Positions 28,234-37,149 of a stretch of DNA of 64,000 bases are shown here, piece by piece (the stretch's first letter is position 1; every line of letters begins with the position of its first letter). Below the pieces are notes generated by a model, which made no database searches, had not been told where the DNA came from, and saw only the letters and a list, made by a program, of their open reading frames with translations. A program made the translations under genes and the position numbers. Source of the stretch: Pseudomonas viridiflava (GTDB lineage Bacteria; Pseudomonadota; Gammaproteobacteria; Pseudomonadales; Pseudomonadaceae); the NCBI RefSeq assembly GCF_900589395.1, contig NZ_UUIS01000043.1, positions 1 to 64,000 on the forward strand, written 5' to 3'.

Positions 28234-28324
28234 GTGGGAGGCGGCTTGCCGGCGACCGGGCGCGAAGCGCTCGCGGAAATCTCGAAAACGCCACAGATTT
28301 ACGACTGCTGACGCCGCCGCCCAC
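28234..28324. repeat. Diverged composite repeat element F
   Basis: GTGGGAGGCGGCTTGCCGGC at the left is the shorter REP pattern, but the core AAGCGCTCGCGGAAATCTCG then AAAACGCCACAGATTTACGA and CTGCTGACGC matches the A-orientation core of the composite family. The right arm is truncated to CCGCCGCCCAC. It appears to be a hybrid of the two repeat types. Confidence 0.65.
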
Positions 28325-28353
28325 AAAAAAGGAGACCCGAAGGTCTCCTTTTT
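28325..28353. terminator. Bidirectional terminator between oxygenase and serA
   Basis: AAAAAAGGAGACC-CGAA-GGTCTCCTTTTT is a perfect hairpin with A and T runs on either side. It serves the serA transcript (minus, stop at 28370) and the converging oxygenase transcript. Confidence 0.93.
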
Positions 28354-28369
28354 ATTGCAGCCGCGCGGC

Positions 28370-29599
28370 TTAGAACAGCACGCGGCTACGGATGGTGCCT
28401 TTGACCTGTTGCAGTTTTTCCTGCGCCAGGTCCGAGTACTCGGCGTCGACGTCGATCACCACATAGCCAACCTTCTCGTTGGTCTGCAGGAACTGACCGG
28501 AGATGTTGATGCCGTTTTCGGCGAAGACCTTGTTGATCTCGCTGAGCACGCCAGGGATGTTTTCGTGGATGTGCAGCAGGCGGTGCTTGCCCGGGTGGGC
28601 CGGCAGGGCCACTTCAGGGAAGTTGACCGACGACACGGAGGTGCCGTTGTCGCTGTACTTGACCAGTTTCTCGGCCACTTCCAGGCCGATGTTGGCCTGG
28701 GCCTCGGCGGTGGAACCACCGATGTGCGGGGTCAGGATCACGTTGTCCAGGCTACGCAGCGGGCTTTCGAAGATGTCGTCGTTCGAGCGTGGCTCGACCG
28801 GGAACACGTCGATGGCCGCGCCGATCAGGTGCTTGTCCTTGATGGCCTCGGCCAGGGCATCCAGCTCGACCACGGTGCCGCGGGCGGCGTTGATCAGGAT
28901 GCCGCCCTTCTTGATGGCGCGGATTTCCTTCTCGCCGATCATCCACTGGGTGGCAGCGGTTTCCGGCACGTGCAGGGTGACGATGTCGGACATGCCCAGC
29001 AGTTCGTTCAGGTTGTTGACCTGCGTGGCGTTGCCCAGCGGCAGCTTGGTCACGGTGTCGTAGAAGTACACCTGCATGCCCAGGCCTTCGGCCAGGACCG
29101 ACAGCTGCGTGCCGATCGAGCCGTAGCCGATGATGCCCAGCTTCTTGCCACGGATCTCGAAGGAGTTGGCCGCGCTCTTGATCCAGCCACCACGGTGGCA
29201 CGAGGCGTTCTTCTCGGGGATGCCGCGCAGCAGCAGAATGGCTTCGGCCAGCACCAGTTCGGCCACCGAGCGGGTGTTGGAATAAGGGGCGTTGAACACC
29301 GCGATACCGCGCTGGCGGGCGGCGTCCAGGTCAACCTGGTTGGTACCGATGCAGAAGCAGCCCACTGCGACCAGTTTTTTCGCGCAATCGAAAAGTTCTT
29401 CGGTCAGTTGGGTGCGCGAGCGGATGCCAATGAAATGGGCATCGGCGATCTTTTCCTTGAGCTCGGCTTCCGGCAGTGACTTGGTGTGGTACTCGATGCT
29501 GGTATAACCAGCGGCCTTGAGTACGTCGACTGCGGACTGGTGGACACCTTCGAGAAGAAGGAACTTGATCTTGCTCTTGTCGAGGGAAGTCTTGCTCAT
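28370..29599 (-). CDS. serA: D-3-phosphoglycerate dehydrogenase
   Basis: 409 residues; oxidises 3-phosphoglycerate to 3-phosphohydroxypyruvate, the first step of serine synthesis. The NAD-binding motif is LGIIGYGSIGTQLSVLAEGL (G-x-G-x-x-G). Catalytic segments include NAARGTVVELDAL and the His region TPHIGGSTAEAQ. A C-terminal ACT domain (about 335-409, with ENGINISGQFLQTNEKVGYV) is the serine-sensing part; the length matches the E. coli type. In many bacteria the reverse reaction reduces 2-oxoglutarate to D-2-hydroxyglutarate, which fits the divergent gene next to it. Confidence 0.97.
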   Translation of the reverse strand: MSKTSLDKSKIKFLLLEGVHQSAVDVLKAAGYTSIEYHTKSLPEAELKEKIADAHFIGIRSRTQLTEELFDCAKKLVAVGCFCIGTNQVDLDAARQRGIAVFNAPYSNTRSVAELVLAEAILLLRGIPEKNASCHRGGWIKSAANSFEIRGKKLGIIGYGSIGTQLSVLAEGLGMQVYFYDTVTKLPLGNATQVNNLNELLGMSDIVTLHVPETAATQWMIGEKEIRAIKKGGILINAARGTVVELDALAEAIKDKHLIGAAIDVFPVEPRSNDDIFESPLRSLDNVILTPHIGGSTAEAQANIGLEVAEKLVKYSDNGTSVSSVNFPEVALPAHPGKHRLLHIHENIPGVLSEINKVFAENGINISGQFLQTNEKVGYVVIDVDAEYSDLAQEKLQQVKGTIRSRVLF

Positions 29600-29780
29600 C
29601 TGCGTAAACCTGTATCCCGGAAAAATGGCATGGGGGCATCATTGACCATGGATGGACCCGCTGAGGGCGCGTCGCATAATGGCAACTGGGCGTCGTATGC
29701 TAGCATAAGCACCCCGCGAAACCCCATTTCACAACGTGAATGGTTCTCAGGATTGCCATGAAATCTGCGAGAGTTCAGTG

Positions 29781-31181
29781 ATGACCCAGCGTGCCCTGAT
29801 CGATGAACTGGCAGCGCTTGTCGCGCCCGCCAGAGTGCTGACCGACGCCCCCTCGCTTGAAACCTACGGCAAGGACTGGACCCGGCAGTTTATTCCTGCG
29901 CCGTTGGCCGTCGTGCTGCCCCGCACCGTCGAGCACGTCCAGGCCATCGTGCGCTGGGCCAATGAGCACCGTGTGGGGCTGGTGCCGTCGGGCGGGCGCA
30001 CCGGGTTGTCGGCGGCGGCCGTGGCGGCCAATGGCGAGCTGGTGGTGTCGTTCGACGCCATGAACCAGGTGCTGGACGTCAACCTGACCGACCGCACCGT
30101 GGTCTGCCAGCCGGGGGTGATTACCCGCCAGTTGCAGGACCTGGCGGCCGAGCACGGGCTGTATTACCCGGTGGATTTTGCCTCGTCCGGCTCCAGCCAG
30201 ATTGGTGGCAATATCGGCACCAATGCCGGCGGGATCAAGGTCATTCGCTATGGCATGACCCGCAACTGGGTGGCGGGCCTGAAGGTGGTGACCGGCAAGG
30301 GCGACCTGCTGGAGCTGAACAAGGACCTGCTCAAGAACGCCACCGGCTACGACCTGCGCCAGCTGTTCATCGGCGCCGAAGGCACGCTGGGCTTTGTGGT
30401 CGAGGCCACCATGCGCCTGGACCGGGCACCGAAGAACCTGACCGCGATGGTGCTGGGCGCGGCCGACGTGGCCTCGATCATGCCGGTGCTGCATGCCTTC
30501 CACGGCAAGCTGGACCTGACCGCCTTCGAATTCTTTTCCCATGCCTCGATGGCCAGGGTGCTGGCGCGTGGCGATGTGCCGGCGCCGTTCGACACGCCGT
30601 GCCCGTTCTATGCGCTGCTGGAGTTCGAAGCGGTCGATGAAGCGCTTGCCGACCAGGCGCTGGCCCTCTTCGAGCACTGTGTCGAGCAGGGCTGGGTGCT
30701 TGACGGGGTCATGAGCCAGAGCGAGCAACAGCTGCGCAACCTGTGGAAGCTGCGCGAGTACATCTCCGAAACCATCTCGCACTTCACCCCGTACAAGAAC
30801 GATATTTCCGTGACGGTCGCCAAGGTGCCGGCCTTCCTGGCTGAAATCGACGCCGTCGTGGCTGCGCACTACCCCGATTTCGAGGTGCTGTGGTATGGCC
30901 ATATCGGCGACGGCAACCTGCACCTGAACATCCTCAAGCCCCAGCACATGGACAACGCGGTGTTTTTCGAAACCTGCGCGAAGGTCAATACCTGGGTGTT
31001 CGAGATCGTGCAGAAGTACAACGGCTCGATCTCCGCCGAGCACGGCGTGGGGATGACCAAGCGCGATTATCTGGCGTACAGTCGCTCGCCGGCCGAAATC
31101 GAATACATGAAAGCCATCAAGGCCGTGTTCGACCCCAATGGCATCATGAACCCCGGTAAAATCTTCGCCCCTCAAGGGTGA
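29781..31181 (+). CDS. FAD-binding D-2-hydroxyglutarate dehydrogenase
   Basis: 466 residues from the ATG at 29781. FAD_binding_4 domain at about 35-215, including PSGGRTGLSAAAV and SSGSSQIGGNIGTNAGGIKV. FAD-oxidase C-terminal domain at about 215-465, with YGHIGDGNLHLNIL and SAEHGVGMTKRDYLAY, whose His residues bind the metal and substrate. Family members oxidise D-2-hydroxyacids and pass electrons to the respiratory chain through an electron-transfer flavoprotein. The head-to-head position with serA matches P. stutzeri, where this enzyme recycles the D-2-hydroxyglutarate made by SerA. GlcD-like or D-lactate specificity cannot be excluded. Confidence 0.88.
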   Translation: MTQRALIDELAALVAPARVLTDAPSLETYGKDWTRQFIPAPLAVVLPRTVEHVQAIVRWANEHRVGLVPSGGRTGLSAAAVAANGELVVSFDAMNQVLDVNLTDRTVVCQPGVITRQLQDLAAEHGLYYPVDFASSGSSQIGGNIGTNAGGIKVIRYGMTRNWVAGLKVVTGKGDLLELNKDLLKNATGYDLRQLFIGAEGTLGFVVEATMRLDRAPKNLTAMVLGAADVASIMPVLHAFHGKLDLTAFEFFSHASMARVLARGDVPAPFDTPCPFYALLEFEAVDEALADQALALFEHCVEQGWVLDGVMSQSEQQLRNLWKLREYISETISHFTPYKNDISVTVAKVPAFLAEIDAVVAAHYPDFEVLWYGHIGDGNLHLNILKPQHMDNAVFFETCAKVNTWVFEIVQKYNGSISAEHGVGMTKRDYLAYSRSPAEIEYMKAIKAVFDPNGIMNPGKIFAPQG

Positions 31182-31212
31182 ACGCCTGCCCCCTCAGACC
31201 TCAGGAGCCCCC

Positions 31213-31878
31213 ATGAGCTACCAGCATAAATATGTCGACGGAACGAACATTCACTTTCCTCTGGGCAAAGTGGTCTGCATCGGCCGCAACTACGCCGAAC
31301 ACGCCAAGGAACTGGGCAACCCGGTGCCGACCGAGCCGCTGCTGTTCATGAAACCGGGCAGTTGCGTGGTGCCGCTGGAAGACAGCTTCAGCATTCCGAC
31401 CGACCGTGGCAGCGTGCACTACGAAGCCGAGATCGTGGTGCTGCTGGGCAAGTCGCTGAGCAAGAACCCGTCGGTCGAAGAAGTGCTGGACGCCATCAGC
31501 GGCTTTGCCCCCGGCCTGGACCTGACCCTGCGCGACGTGCAAACCCGTCTGCGCGAGAAAGGCCTGCCGTGGGAGCTGGCCAAGTGCTTTGACGGGGCTG
31601 CGGTGATTGCACCGTTCGTCTCGGCCGACACCTTCCCGGACCTGACCGACATCGGCATCCGCCTGACCATCAACGACAAGGTCGTGCAGGACGGCAACAG
31701 CAGCCTGATGCTCAACCCGATCGTGCCGATGCTGCAGCACATGGCCGCCAATTTCTCGCTGCAGGCCGGCGACATCATCATGACCGGCACGCCGGCCGGT
31801 GTCGGTCCGTTTGAAGTGGGCGACCGCATCGCCCTGGAACTGGTGGGACAGGCGCGTTACGAAAGCACCGTGCGCTAA
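31213..31878 (+). CDS. Fumarylacetoacetate hydrolase family protein (YcgM-like)
   Basis: 221 residues with the FAH fold: KVVCIGRNYAEHAKELGN at the start, LLFMKPGSCVVP, and the metal-binding HYEAEIVVLLGKSL (E-x-E). A further acidic ligand lies in LDLTLRDVQTRLREKGLPWE. Members hydrolyse or decarboxylate acylpyruvates and oxaloacetate. A Shine-Dalgarno CAGGAGC precedes the ATG. It lies 31 bp after the D-2-hydroxyglutarate dehydrogenase and probably shares its transcript. A terminator follows at 31907. Confidence 0.87.
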   Translation: MSYQHKYVDGTNIHFPLGKVVCIGRNYAEHAKELGNPVPTEPLLFMKPGSCVVPLEDSFSIPTDRGSVHYEAEIVVLLGKSLSKNPSVEEVLDAISGFAPGLDLTLRDVQTRLREKGLPWELAKCFDGAAVIAPFVSADTFPDLTDIGIRLTINDKVVQDGNSSLMLNPIVPMLQHMAANFSLQAGDIIMTGTPAGVGPFEVGDRIALELVGQARYESTVR

Positions 31879-31906
31879 AGCCTCCCCTGTTCTACAAGTT
31901 CTACAA

Positions 31907-31938
31907 GAACCGCCTGACTGACCACCGGGCGGTTTTTT
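31907..31938 (+). terminator. Intrinsic terminator after the FAH-family gene
   Basis: AACCGCC (31908-31914) pairs with GGCGGTT (31928-31934), then T6. It lies 30 bp past the stop codon. Confidence 0.88.
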
Positions 31939-32059
31939 GCGCCTGGGGGGAACTATTTCGGGTCACTGCATTTTTTTCACAACCGATCCGGATACTCTTG
32001 GCCTGCCCCACGGATCGGGGCACCGACTTGACCCGTCCTTCCCGATCAGGAGCGTGCAC

Positions 32060-32995
32060 ATGGCCATCCCTTCATCTTCCTCTTCCTTGCCGGCTTCGCC
32101 TGCGCTGACACGGCGCTGGGGCATGCGCTGGTACGCCTGGCTGGCTCTGGTGCTGGCGGGTGGCTACGGCCTGGCGTTCGCCATGCACTGGGATGATCGT
32201 GCCCGGCTGTTCATTCAGGAAGCGCTGGAAAGCAAGGCCGACCGCAAGGCCAGTGTCTGGCTGCCCGACTACAAGGTCACCATCGATGCCAAGGTGTTGC
32301 CGGGCATGGCCGACGACGAAGCCAGCGACCTGGCCTACAACCCGCAGACTCGTACCCTGTTCGCGGTGATGGGCAAGAATCCGTTCCTGGTCGAGTTGAG
32401 CCTGACAGGCGATGTGCTGCGCAAGATCGCGCTCAACGGCTGGAGCAACCCCGAGGGGGTCGCGGTGCTGGAAAACGGCCTGGTGGCCATTACCGATGAG
32501 CGCCAGCACAACCTGAGCATCATCAAGGTCGACGCCGGCACCACCGTGCTGAACATGGCCGATGCGCGCCAGTACGACCTGGGCACTTCAGAGAAAAAGA
32601 ACAAGGGGTTCGAGGGCATTGCCTGGGACCCGATGCGCCAGCAACTGCTGCTGGGCGAAGAGCGCCCGGCCAAGCTGTCGGCCTGGAGTGGCGATGGCAG
32701 TGCGCAACTCAATGGCCAGAGAAAGCCGCTCGACAGCGGCGCACTGGACATGCGTAACCTGTCGGCATTGGCGATCGACCCACGCACCGGCCATATGCTG
32801 GCGTTATCGGCCGACTCGCACCTGCTGCTGGAAGTGGACGAGAAGGGCCACCAGGTCAGCTTCATGGCCCTGCTGGGTGGTGTGAACGGTCTGAAAGACA
32901 CCATTCCCCGTGCCGAAGGCGTCACCGTGGATGAACACGGCACCGTCTACATGGTCAGTGAACCTGATCTTTTCTACGTCTTTGAAAAGCAGTAG
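32060..32995 (+). CDS. SdiA-regulated domain protein, membrane-anchored beta-propeller (copy 1)
   Basis: 311 residues from the ATG at 32060 with AGGAG upstream. An N-terminal membrane anchor (about 22-42, MRWYAWLALVLAGGYGLAFA) is followed by a soluble domain of the YjiK/SdiA-regulated type (about 75-311). That domain has repeated blade motifs such as ASDLAYNPQTRTLFAVMGKN, NKGFEGIAWDPMRQQLLLGE and LSALAIDPRTGHMLALSADS. The fold resembles six-bladed propellers; no catalytic function is established. A paralogue follows immediately. Confidence 0.8.
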   Translation: MAIPSSSSSLPASPALTRRWGMRWYAWLALVLAGGYGLAFAMHWDDRARLFIQEALESKADRKASVWLPDYKVTIDAKVLPGMADDEASDLAYNPQTRTLFAVMGKNPFLVELSLTGDVLRKIALNGWSNPEGVAVLENGLVAITDERQHNLSIIKVDAGTTVLNMADARQYDLGTSEKKNKGFEGIAWDPMRQQLLLGEERPAKLSAWSGDGSAQLNGQRKPLDSGALDMRNLSALAIDPRTGHMLALSADSHLLLEVDEKGHQVSFMALLGGVNGLKDTIPRAEGVTVDEHGTVYMVSEPDLFYVFEKQ

Positions 32996-33100
32996 GAAAA
33001 CCTGCCGACACGACTGATCTGCTGGCACAAGGCTATTGTTAAGCCTGGCTTCAGATTAGCGTGTTATTAATGCTGCCCCCTCCTGTGTCGAGCTGCTGGA

Positions 33101-34006
33101 ATGCGTCGCTTTATTCGTCTGCAACTGTTGGTTCTGGTGGTGCTGCTGTCGATTGCCCTGTTGTTTTTTGCCAATCGCGAGTTTCGTGTGGTCGAGCGTG
33201 CCGCGTTCAACTGGACGCTGTTCTGGCAGTCCCAATCCGCGTCTGTCATGGGCCTGGACGATTACCGGGTGACGATCGAAGGGCAGGTCATCGACGGGCT
33301 TGCCGACGATGTCTCGGCCCTGAGCTACGACCCGGACCGCAAGAGCCTGTTCACCGTCACCAACCAAAATGCCGAAATGGTCGAGCTGAGCCTGGACGGC
33401 CGCATCCTGCGCCGCATCGCGCTGGTCGGCTTTGGTGATGCCGAGGCGGTGGAATACATCAGCCCCGGCGTCTATGTGATCAGCGACGAACGTCGCCAGC
33501 GCCTGATTCAGGTGCACATCGACGACAACACCCAGCGCCTGGATGCCGAGCACGCCGAGCAACTGACCCTTAACTTCGATGCCGGCAACAACAAGGGCTT
33601 CGAAGGACTGGCCTACGACACCAAGGGCAAGCGCCTGTTCGTGGCCAAAGAACGCGATCCGGTGCAGATCATCGAAGTGCATGGCTTTCCAAAGCTCAAC
33701 AGCGCCACACCCAATGCCCTGGAAGTGATCTCCAACCGCAAGCGCGATGCCGGCATCTTCGTGCGCGACCTGTCCAGCCTGCAATTCGACGAACGCAGCG
33801 GCCATCTGCTGGCGCTGTCCGACGAATCCCGACAGATTCTGGAATTGGACACCGAAGGCCGCCCGGTGGGCAGCGCCTCGCTGAAAAAGGGCGACATGGG
33901 CCTGAGCAAGACCGTGCCCCAGGCCGAAGGCATCGCCATGGACGACGACGGCGTGCTGTACCTGGTGAGCGAACCGAACCTGTTTTATGTGTTCAAGAAG
34001 CCTTGA
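33101..34006 (+). CDS. SdiA-regulated domain protein, membrane-anchored beta-propeller (copy 2)
   Basis: 301 residues with an N-terminal anchor (about 5-24, IRLQLLVLVVLLSIALLFFA). Its propeller domain parallels the upstream gene segment by segment: DVSALSYDPDRKSLFTVTNQ, NKGFEGLAYDTKGKRLFVAK, LSSLQFDERSGHLLALSDES, and the shared ending VSEPNLFYVFKK. This is a tandem duplication that has diverged. The 105-bp gap may contain its own promoter. Function unknown; periplasmic-facing domain inferred. Confidence 0.8.
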   Translation: MRRFIRLQLLVLVVLLSIALLFFANREFRVVERAAFNWTLFWQSQSASVMGLDDYRVTIEGQVIDGLADDVSALSYDPDRKSLFTVTNQNAEMVELSLDGRILRRIALVGFGDAEAVEYISPGVYVISDERRQRLIQVHIDDNTQRLDAEHAEQLTLNFDAGNNKGFEGLAYDTKGKRLFVAKERDPVQIIEVHGFPKLNSATPNALEVISNRKRDAGIFVRDLSSLQFDERSGHLLALSDESRQILELDTEGRPVGSASLKKGDMGLSKTVPQAEGIAMDDDGVLYLVSEPNLFYVFKKP

Positions 34007-34015
34007 TAAAGCTTT

Positions 34016-34043
34016 TCAGGTGTAAGTGCTGGTGAACACCTGA
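34016..34043 (+). terminator. Weak hairpin after the second SdiA-regulated gene
   Basis: TCAGGTGT (34016-34023) pairs perfectly with ACACCTGA (34036-34043); only CACGTTTTCC follows rather than a clean T run. Confidence 0.5.
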
Positions 34044-34099
34044 CACGTTTTCCTTGAATAGGCAGAACATCTTTGCTGATGGTGTGGCCACTGAGCCGA

Positions 34100-34190
34100 T
34101 GCAGGAGCGGCTTCAGCCGCGAATGGCTGAAGCGAAATCCTGTGGCGTTGCCATGCCCGGCTAAAGCCGGTCCTGCGCGGGCCAGTTCAG
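34100..34190. repeat. REP-like repeat pair before rpiA
   Basis: GCAGGAGCGGCTTCAGCCGC near 34100 and GCCCGGCTAAAGCCGGTCCT near 34157 are inverted REP-type motifs in the gap between converging genes. The second shares its hairpin with the sequence at 11664-11677. Confidence 0.6.
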
Positions 34191-34197
34191 GCGGGGT

Positions 34198-34869
34198 TCA
34201 GCGGGTCAGCGTTTTCACCCCTTCGGCGGTGCCCAGCAGCAGCAGGTCGGCCGGGCGGGCGGCGAACAGGCCGTTGGTGACCACGCCGACGATGGCATTG
34301 ATCTGGCTTTCCAGTTGCACCGGGTCGGTGATGCTCAGGTTGTGCACGTCCAGAATGATATTGCCGTTGTCGGTCAGCACGCCTTCGCGATAGACCGGGT
34401 CGCCGCCCAGTTTCACCAGTTGCCGGGCCACGTGGCTGCGGGCCATGGGGATGACTTCGACCGGCAGCGGGAAGGCGCCCAGTACCGGCACCAGCTTGCT
34501 GCCGTCGGCGATGCAGATGAAGGTCCTGGCCACGGCGGCGACGATCTTCTCGCGGGTCAGGGCGGCGCCGCCGCCCTTGATCAGGTTCAGGTGCTCGTCG
34601 CTTTCGTCGGCGCCATCGACGTAGAACTCAAGGTCGCTGACCGTGTTGAGCTCATACACCGCAATGCCATGGCCCTTGAGGCGTGCGGCGGTGGCTTCGG
34701 AGCTGGCGACCGCGCCGTCGAAGGCACCCTTGTGCGCGGCCAGCGCATCGATGAAACAGTTGGCGGTAGAGCCGGTGCCGACGCCAACGATGCTCTTGTC
34801 GTCGAGCTTGGGAAGGATGAAGTCGACAGCGGCCTGGGCGACGGCCTGTTTGAGTTGATCCTGAGTCAT
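34198..34869 (-). CDS. rpiA: Ribose-5-phosphate isomerase A
   Basis: 223 residues; interconverts ribose-5-phosphate and ribulose-5-phosphate in the pentose phosphate pathway. Phosphate-loop motif [15 protein letters not shown] (about 26-40), [20 protein letters not shown] with catalytic Asp and Glu, and the downstream LTREKIVA lysine region are all present. Length and motifs are standard. Divergent from ilvA, as in other Pseudomonas. Confidence 0.97.
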   Translation of the reverse strand: MTQDQLKQAVAQAAVDFILPKLDDKSIVGVGTGSTANCFIDALAAHKGAFDGAVASSEATAARLKGHGIAVYELNTVSDLEFYVDGADESDEHLNLIKGGGAALTREKIVAAVARTFICIADGSKLVPVLGAFPLPVEVIPMARSHVARQLVKLGGDPVYREGVLTDNGNIILDVHNLSITDPVQLESQINAIVGVVTNGLFAARPADLLLLGTAEGVKTLTR

Positions 34870-35025
34870 GCGGGCTCCACGGTGCCAAGGGATGCGAAAG
34901 GGCGGCCATTATAGCGGCCACGGGCCGCTAAAGGGTGCCCGCAAGCCTTGTCATTCGTATGGTCGTGCGCCGGGGCACGGGTTAGACTTTCGGCCCTTGC
35001 TCCTTTCGCCAGTGATGTCGCCACG

Positions 35026-36540
35026 ATGCTTGAACAGTACGTCAAGAAGATCCTCACCTCCCGCGTCTACGACGTCGCCATCGAAACCCCGTTGCACGGT
35101 GCCCGGCAACTGTCCGAGCGCCTGGGCAACCAGGTGCTGCTCAAGCGCGAAGACCTGCAGCCGGTGTTTTCCTTCAAGATCCGTGGCGCCTACAACAAGC
35201 TGGCGCAGCTGAGCCCCGCGCAACTGGCCTGTGGCGTGGTCACCGCCTCCGCCGGCAACCATGCCCAGGGCCTGGCCCTGGCCGCCCGCGAGCTGGGCAT
35301 CAAGGCCGTTATCGTGATGCCCAAGACCACCCCGGAAATCAAGGTCGAGGGCGTGCGCTCGCGCGGCGCGCAGGTGGTGCTGCACGGCGATTCGTTCCCC
35401 GAGGCACTGGCGCACTCGCTGAAACTGGTTGACGAACAGGGCCTAGTCTACATCCACCCCTACGACGACCCCGACACCATCGCCGGCCAGGGCACGGTGG
35501 CCATGGAAATCCTGCGCCAGCATCCCGGCCCGCTGGACGCCATCTTCGTGCCGGTCGGTGGCGGCGGGCTGATCGCCGGCATCGCCGCTTATGTGAAGTA
35601 CCTGCGACCGCAGATCAAGGTCATCGGTGTCGAGCCGGACGACTCCAATTGCCTGCAGGCCGCGATGGCCGCCGGCGAGCGCGTGGTGCTCAGCCAGGTC
35701 GGGCTGTTCGCCGATGGCGTGGCGGTGGCGCAGATCGGCCAGCACACCTTCGAGGTCTGCCGTCATTACGTCGACGAGGTCACCACCGTCAGCAGCGACG
35801 AAATCTGCGCCGCCATCAAGGACATCTACGACGACACCCGCTCCATCACCGAACCGGCCGGCGCCCTGGGCGTGGCGGGCATCAAGAAGTACGTCGAGCA
35901 GCGCGGTGTCCAGGGCCAGACCCTGGTGGCCATCGACTCGGGCGCCAACGTCAACTTCGACCGCCTGCGCCATGTCGCCGAGCGCGCCGAACTCGGCGAG
36001 GGCCGCGAGGCCATCATCGCGGTGACCATCCCCGAGCGGCCGGGCAGCTTCAAGGCCTTCTGCGAGGCGGTTGGCAAGCGCCAGATCACCGAATTCAACT
36101 ACCGCTACCACACCGACCGCGAAGCGCACATCTTCGTCGGCGTGCAGACCCACCCGGACCGCGACCCGCGCCACGCGCTGATCGACAGCCTGACCGCACA
36201 GGGCTTTCCGGTGGTCGACCTGACCGACAACGAGCTGGCCAAGCTGCACATCCGCCACATGGTGGGCGGGCATTCGGAGCGGGTCAGCGACGAGCTGGTG
36301 CTGCGCTTCGAGTTCCCGGAGCGGCCGGGGGCGCTGTTCAATTTCCTCAACAAGCTGGGCGGGCGCTGGACCATCTCGATGTTCCACTACCGCAACCACG
36401 GCGCGGCCGACGGGCGCGTGGTGGCCGGGCTGGTGGTGCCTGAAGAAGAGCGGCACCTGGTCGGCCAGGCGCTGGAGCAGATCGGCTACCGGTACTGGGA
36501 CGAGACACACAATCCGGCGTATCGTCTGTTTCTGGGTTGA
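35026..36540 (+). CDS. ilvA: Threonine ammonia-lyase (threonine dehydratase), biosynthetic
   Basis: 504 residues from the ATG at 35026; the longer frame to 34948 adds non-homologous residues. Deaminates threonine to 2-oxobutanoate, the first step of isoleucine synthesis. The PLP-lysine segment PVFSFKIRGAYNKLAQL (about 50-66), SAGNHAQGLALAARELG, and the glycine-rich PVGGGGLIAGIA phosphate loop are clear. Two C-terminal ACT-like regulatory domains (about 325-500, for example AVTIPERPGSFKAF and RFEFPERPGALFNF) indicate the feedback-inhibited form. No strong Shine-Dalgarno is visible. Confidence 0.96.
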   Translation: MLEQYVKKILTSRVYDVAIETPLHGARQLSERLGNQVLLKREDLQPVFSFKIRGAYNKLAQLSPAQLACGVVTASAGNHAQGLALAARELGIKAVIVMPKTTPEIKVEGVRSRGAQVVLHGDSFPEALAHSLKLVDEQGLVYIHPYDDPDTIAGQGTVAMEILRQHPGPLDAIFVPVGGGGLIAGIAAYVKYLRPQIKVIGVEPDDSNCLQAAMAAGERVVLSQVGLFADGVAVAQIGQHTFEVCRHYVDEVTTVSSDEICAAIKDIYDDTRSITEPAGALGVAGIKKYVEQRGVQGQTLVAIDSGANVNFDRLRHVAERAELGEGREAIIAVTIPERPGSFKAFCEAVGKRQITEFNYRYHTDREAHIFVGVQTHPDRDPRHALIDSLTAQGFPVVDLTDNELAKLHIRHMVGGHSERVSDELVLRFEFPERPGALFNFLNKLGGRWTISMFHYRNHGAADGRVVAGLVVPEEERHLVGQALEQIGYRYWDETHNPAYRLFLG

Positions 36541-36575
36541 GTCCATCCGGGTCGAGTCTATAAGGAGGCCGCACC

Positions 36576-36989
36576 ATGAACCTTGTCATCGCCCTCAAGA
36601 CCTTGCATGTCACCGCGCTGGTGGCCTTGTTGCTGGCCGGCCTCGGCCTGGCGGGCGGGTGGGTCAAGCGCCAGCGTGCGGGCACCGCGCCAGCACAGGG
36701 CGCGCGGATCCAGCGTCCACAGGCGTGGCTATGGCTGGCCATGGCCGTGGCGCTTGCGATCCTGCCGTTCAGTGGCGGGCGGCTGGTGCATGAACTGGGC
36801 CTGTCGCTGGGGCAGGCCTGGATTTTGTCGAGCAGCGTGTTGTACACCGTGGGGCTTTTTGCCTGGGCCTGGCTGCTGATGCGGCTGTTCGCCCCGTCGG
36901 GCCGGGCGCGGTTCAGCCAGGTGCTCGCCGGAGTGGCCGGGCTGTGCTTTATCGCCTTGGCGGTTTTGCTGGTGGTCCGGCCGGGATGA
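36576..36989 (+). CDS. Small four-helix inner-membrane protein (DUF2269/CopD-like)
   Basis: 137 residues with four hydrophobic segments (about 4-26, 49-67, 81-102 and 113-134), MNLVIALKTLHVTALVALLL at the start. The pattern of paired helices with conserved His10 and His near 73 (RLVHELG) resembles DUF2269/CopD-type membrane proteins, which may bind haem or metal, but the match is by eye only. It follows ilvA by 35 bp with AAGGAGG before the ATG and may be co-transcribed. Confidence 0.65.
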   Translation: MNLVIALKTLHVTALVALLLAGLGLAGGWVKRQRAGTAPAQGARIQRPQAWLWLAMAVALAILPFSGGRLVHELGLSLGQAWILSSSVLYTVGLFAWAWLLMRLFAPSGRARFSQVLAGVAGLCFIALAVLLVVRPG

Positions 36990-37149
36990 CATCAGCCGTC
37001 GGGTATCGGCAGTTACCCACTGAAAAGACTGGAAAAGCCTGCGGGACCATGAGGTTTTCACAAGACTTCATATAAGGTGTCAAGCCTCGTTGCTGCCTTG
37101 AGCGGCTTTGTGGAACAATGCGCCAACATGCGTTTGCGAGGTTGTTGCC

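Noticed and set aside
29736..29780. Upstream start for the D-2-hydroxyglutarate dehydrogenase
   Set aside because: The 15 extra residues are not family-like; the ATG at 29781 begins the conserved N-terminus.
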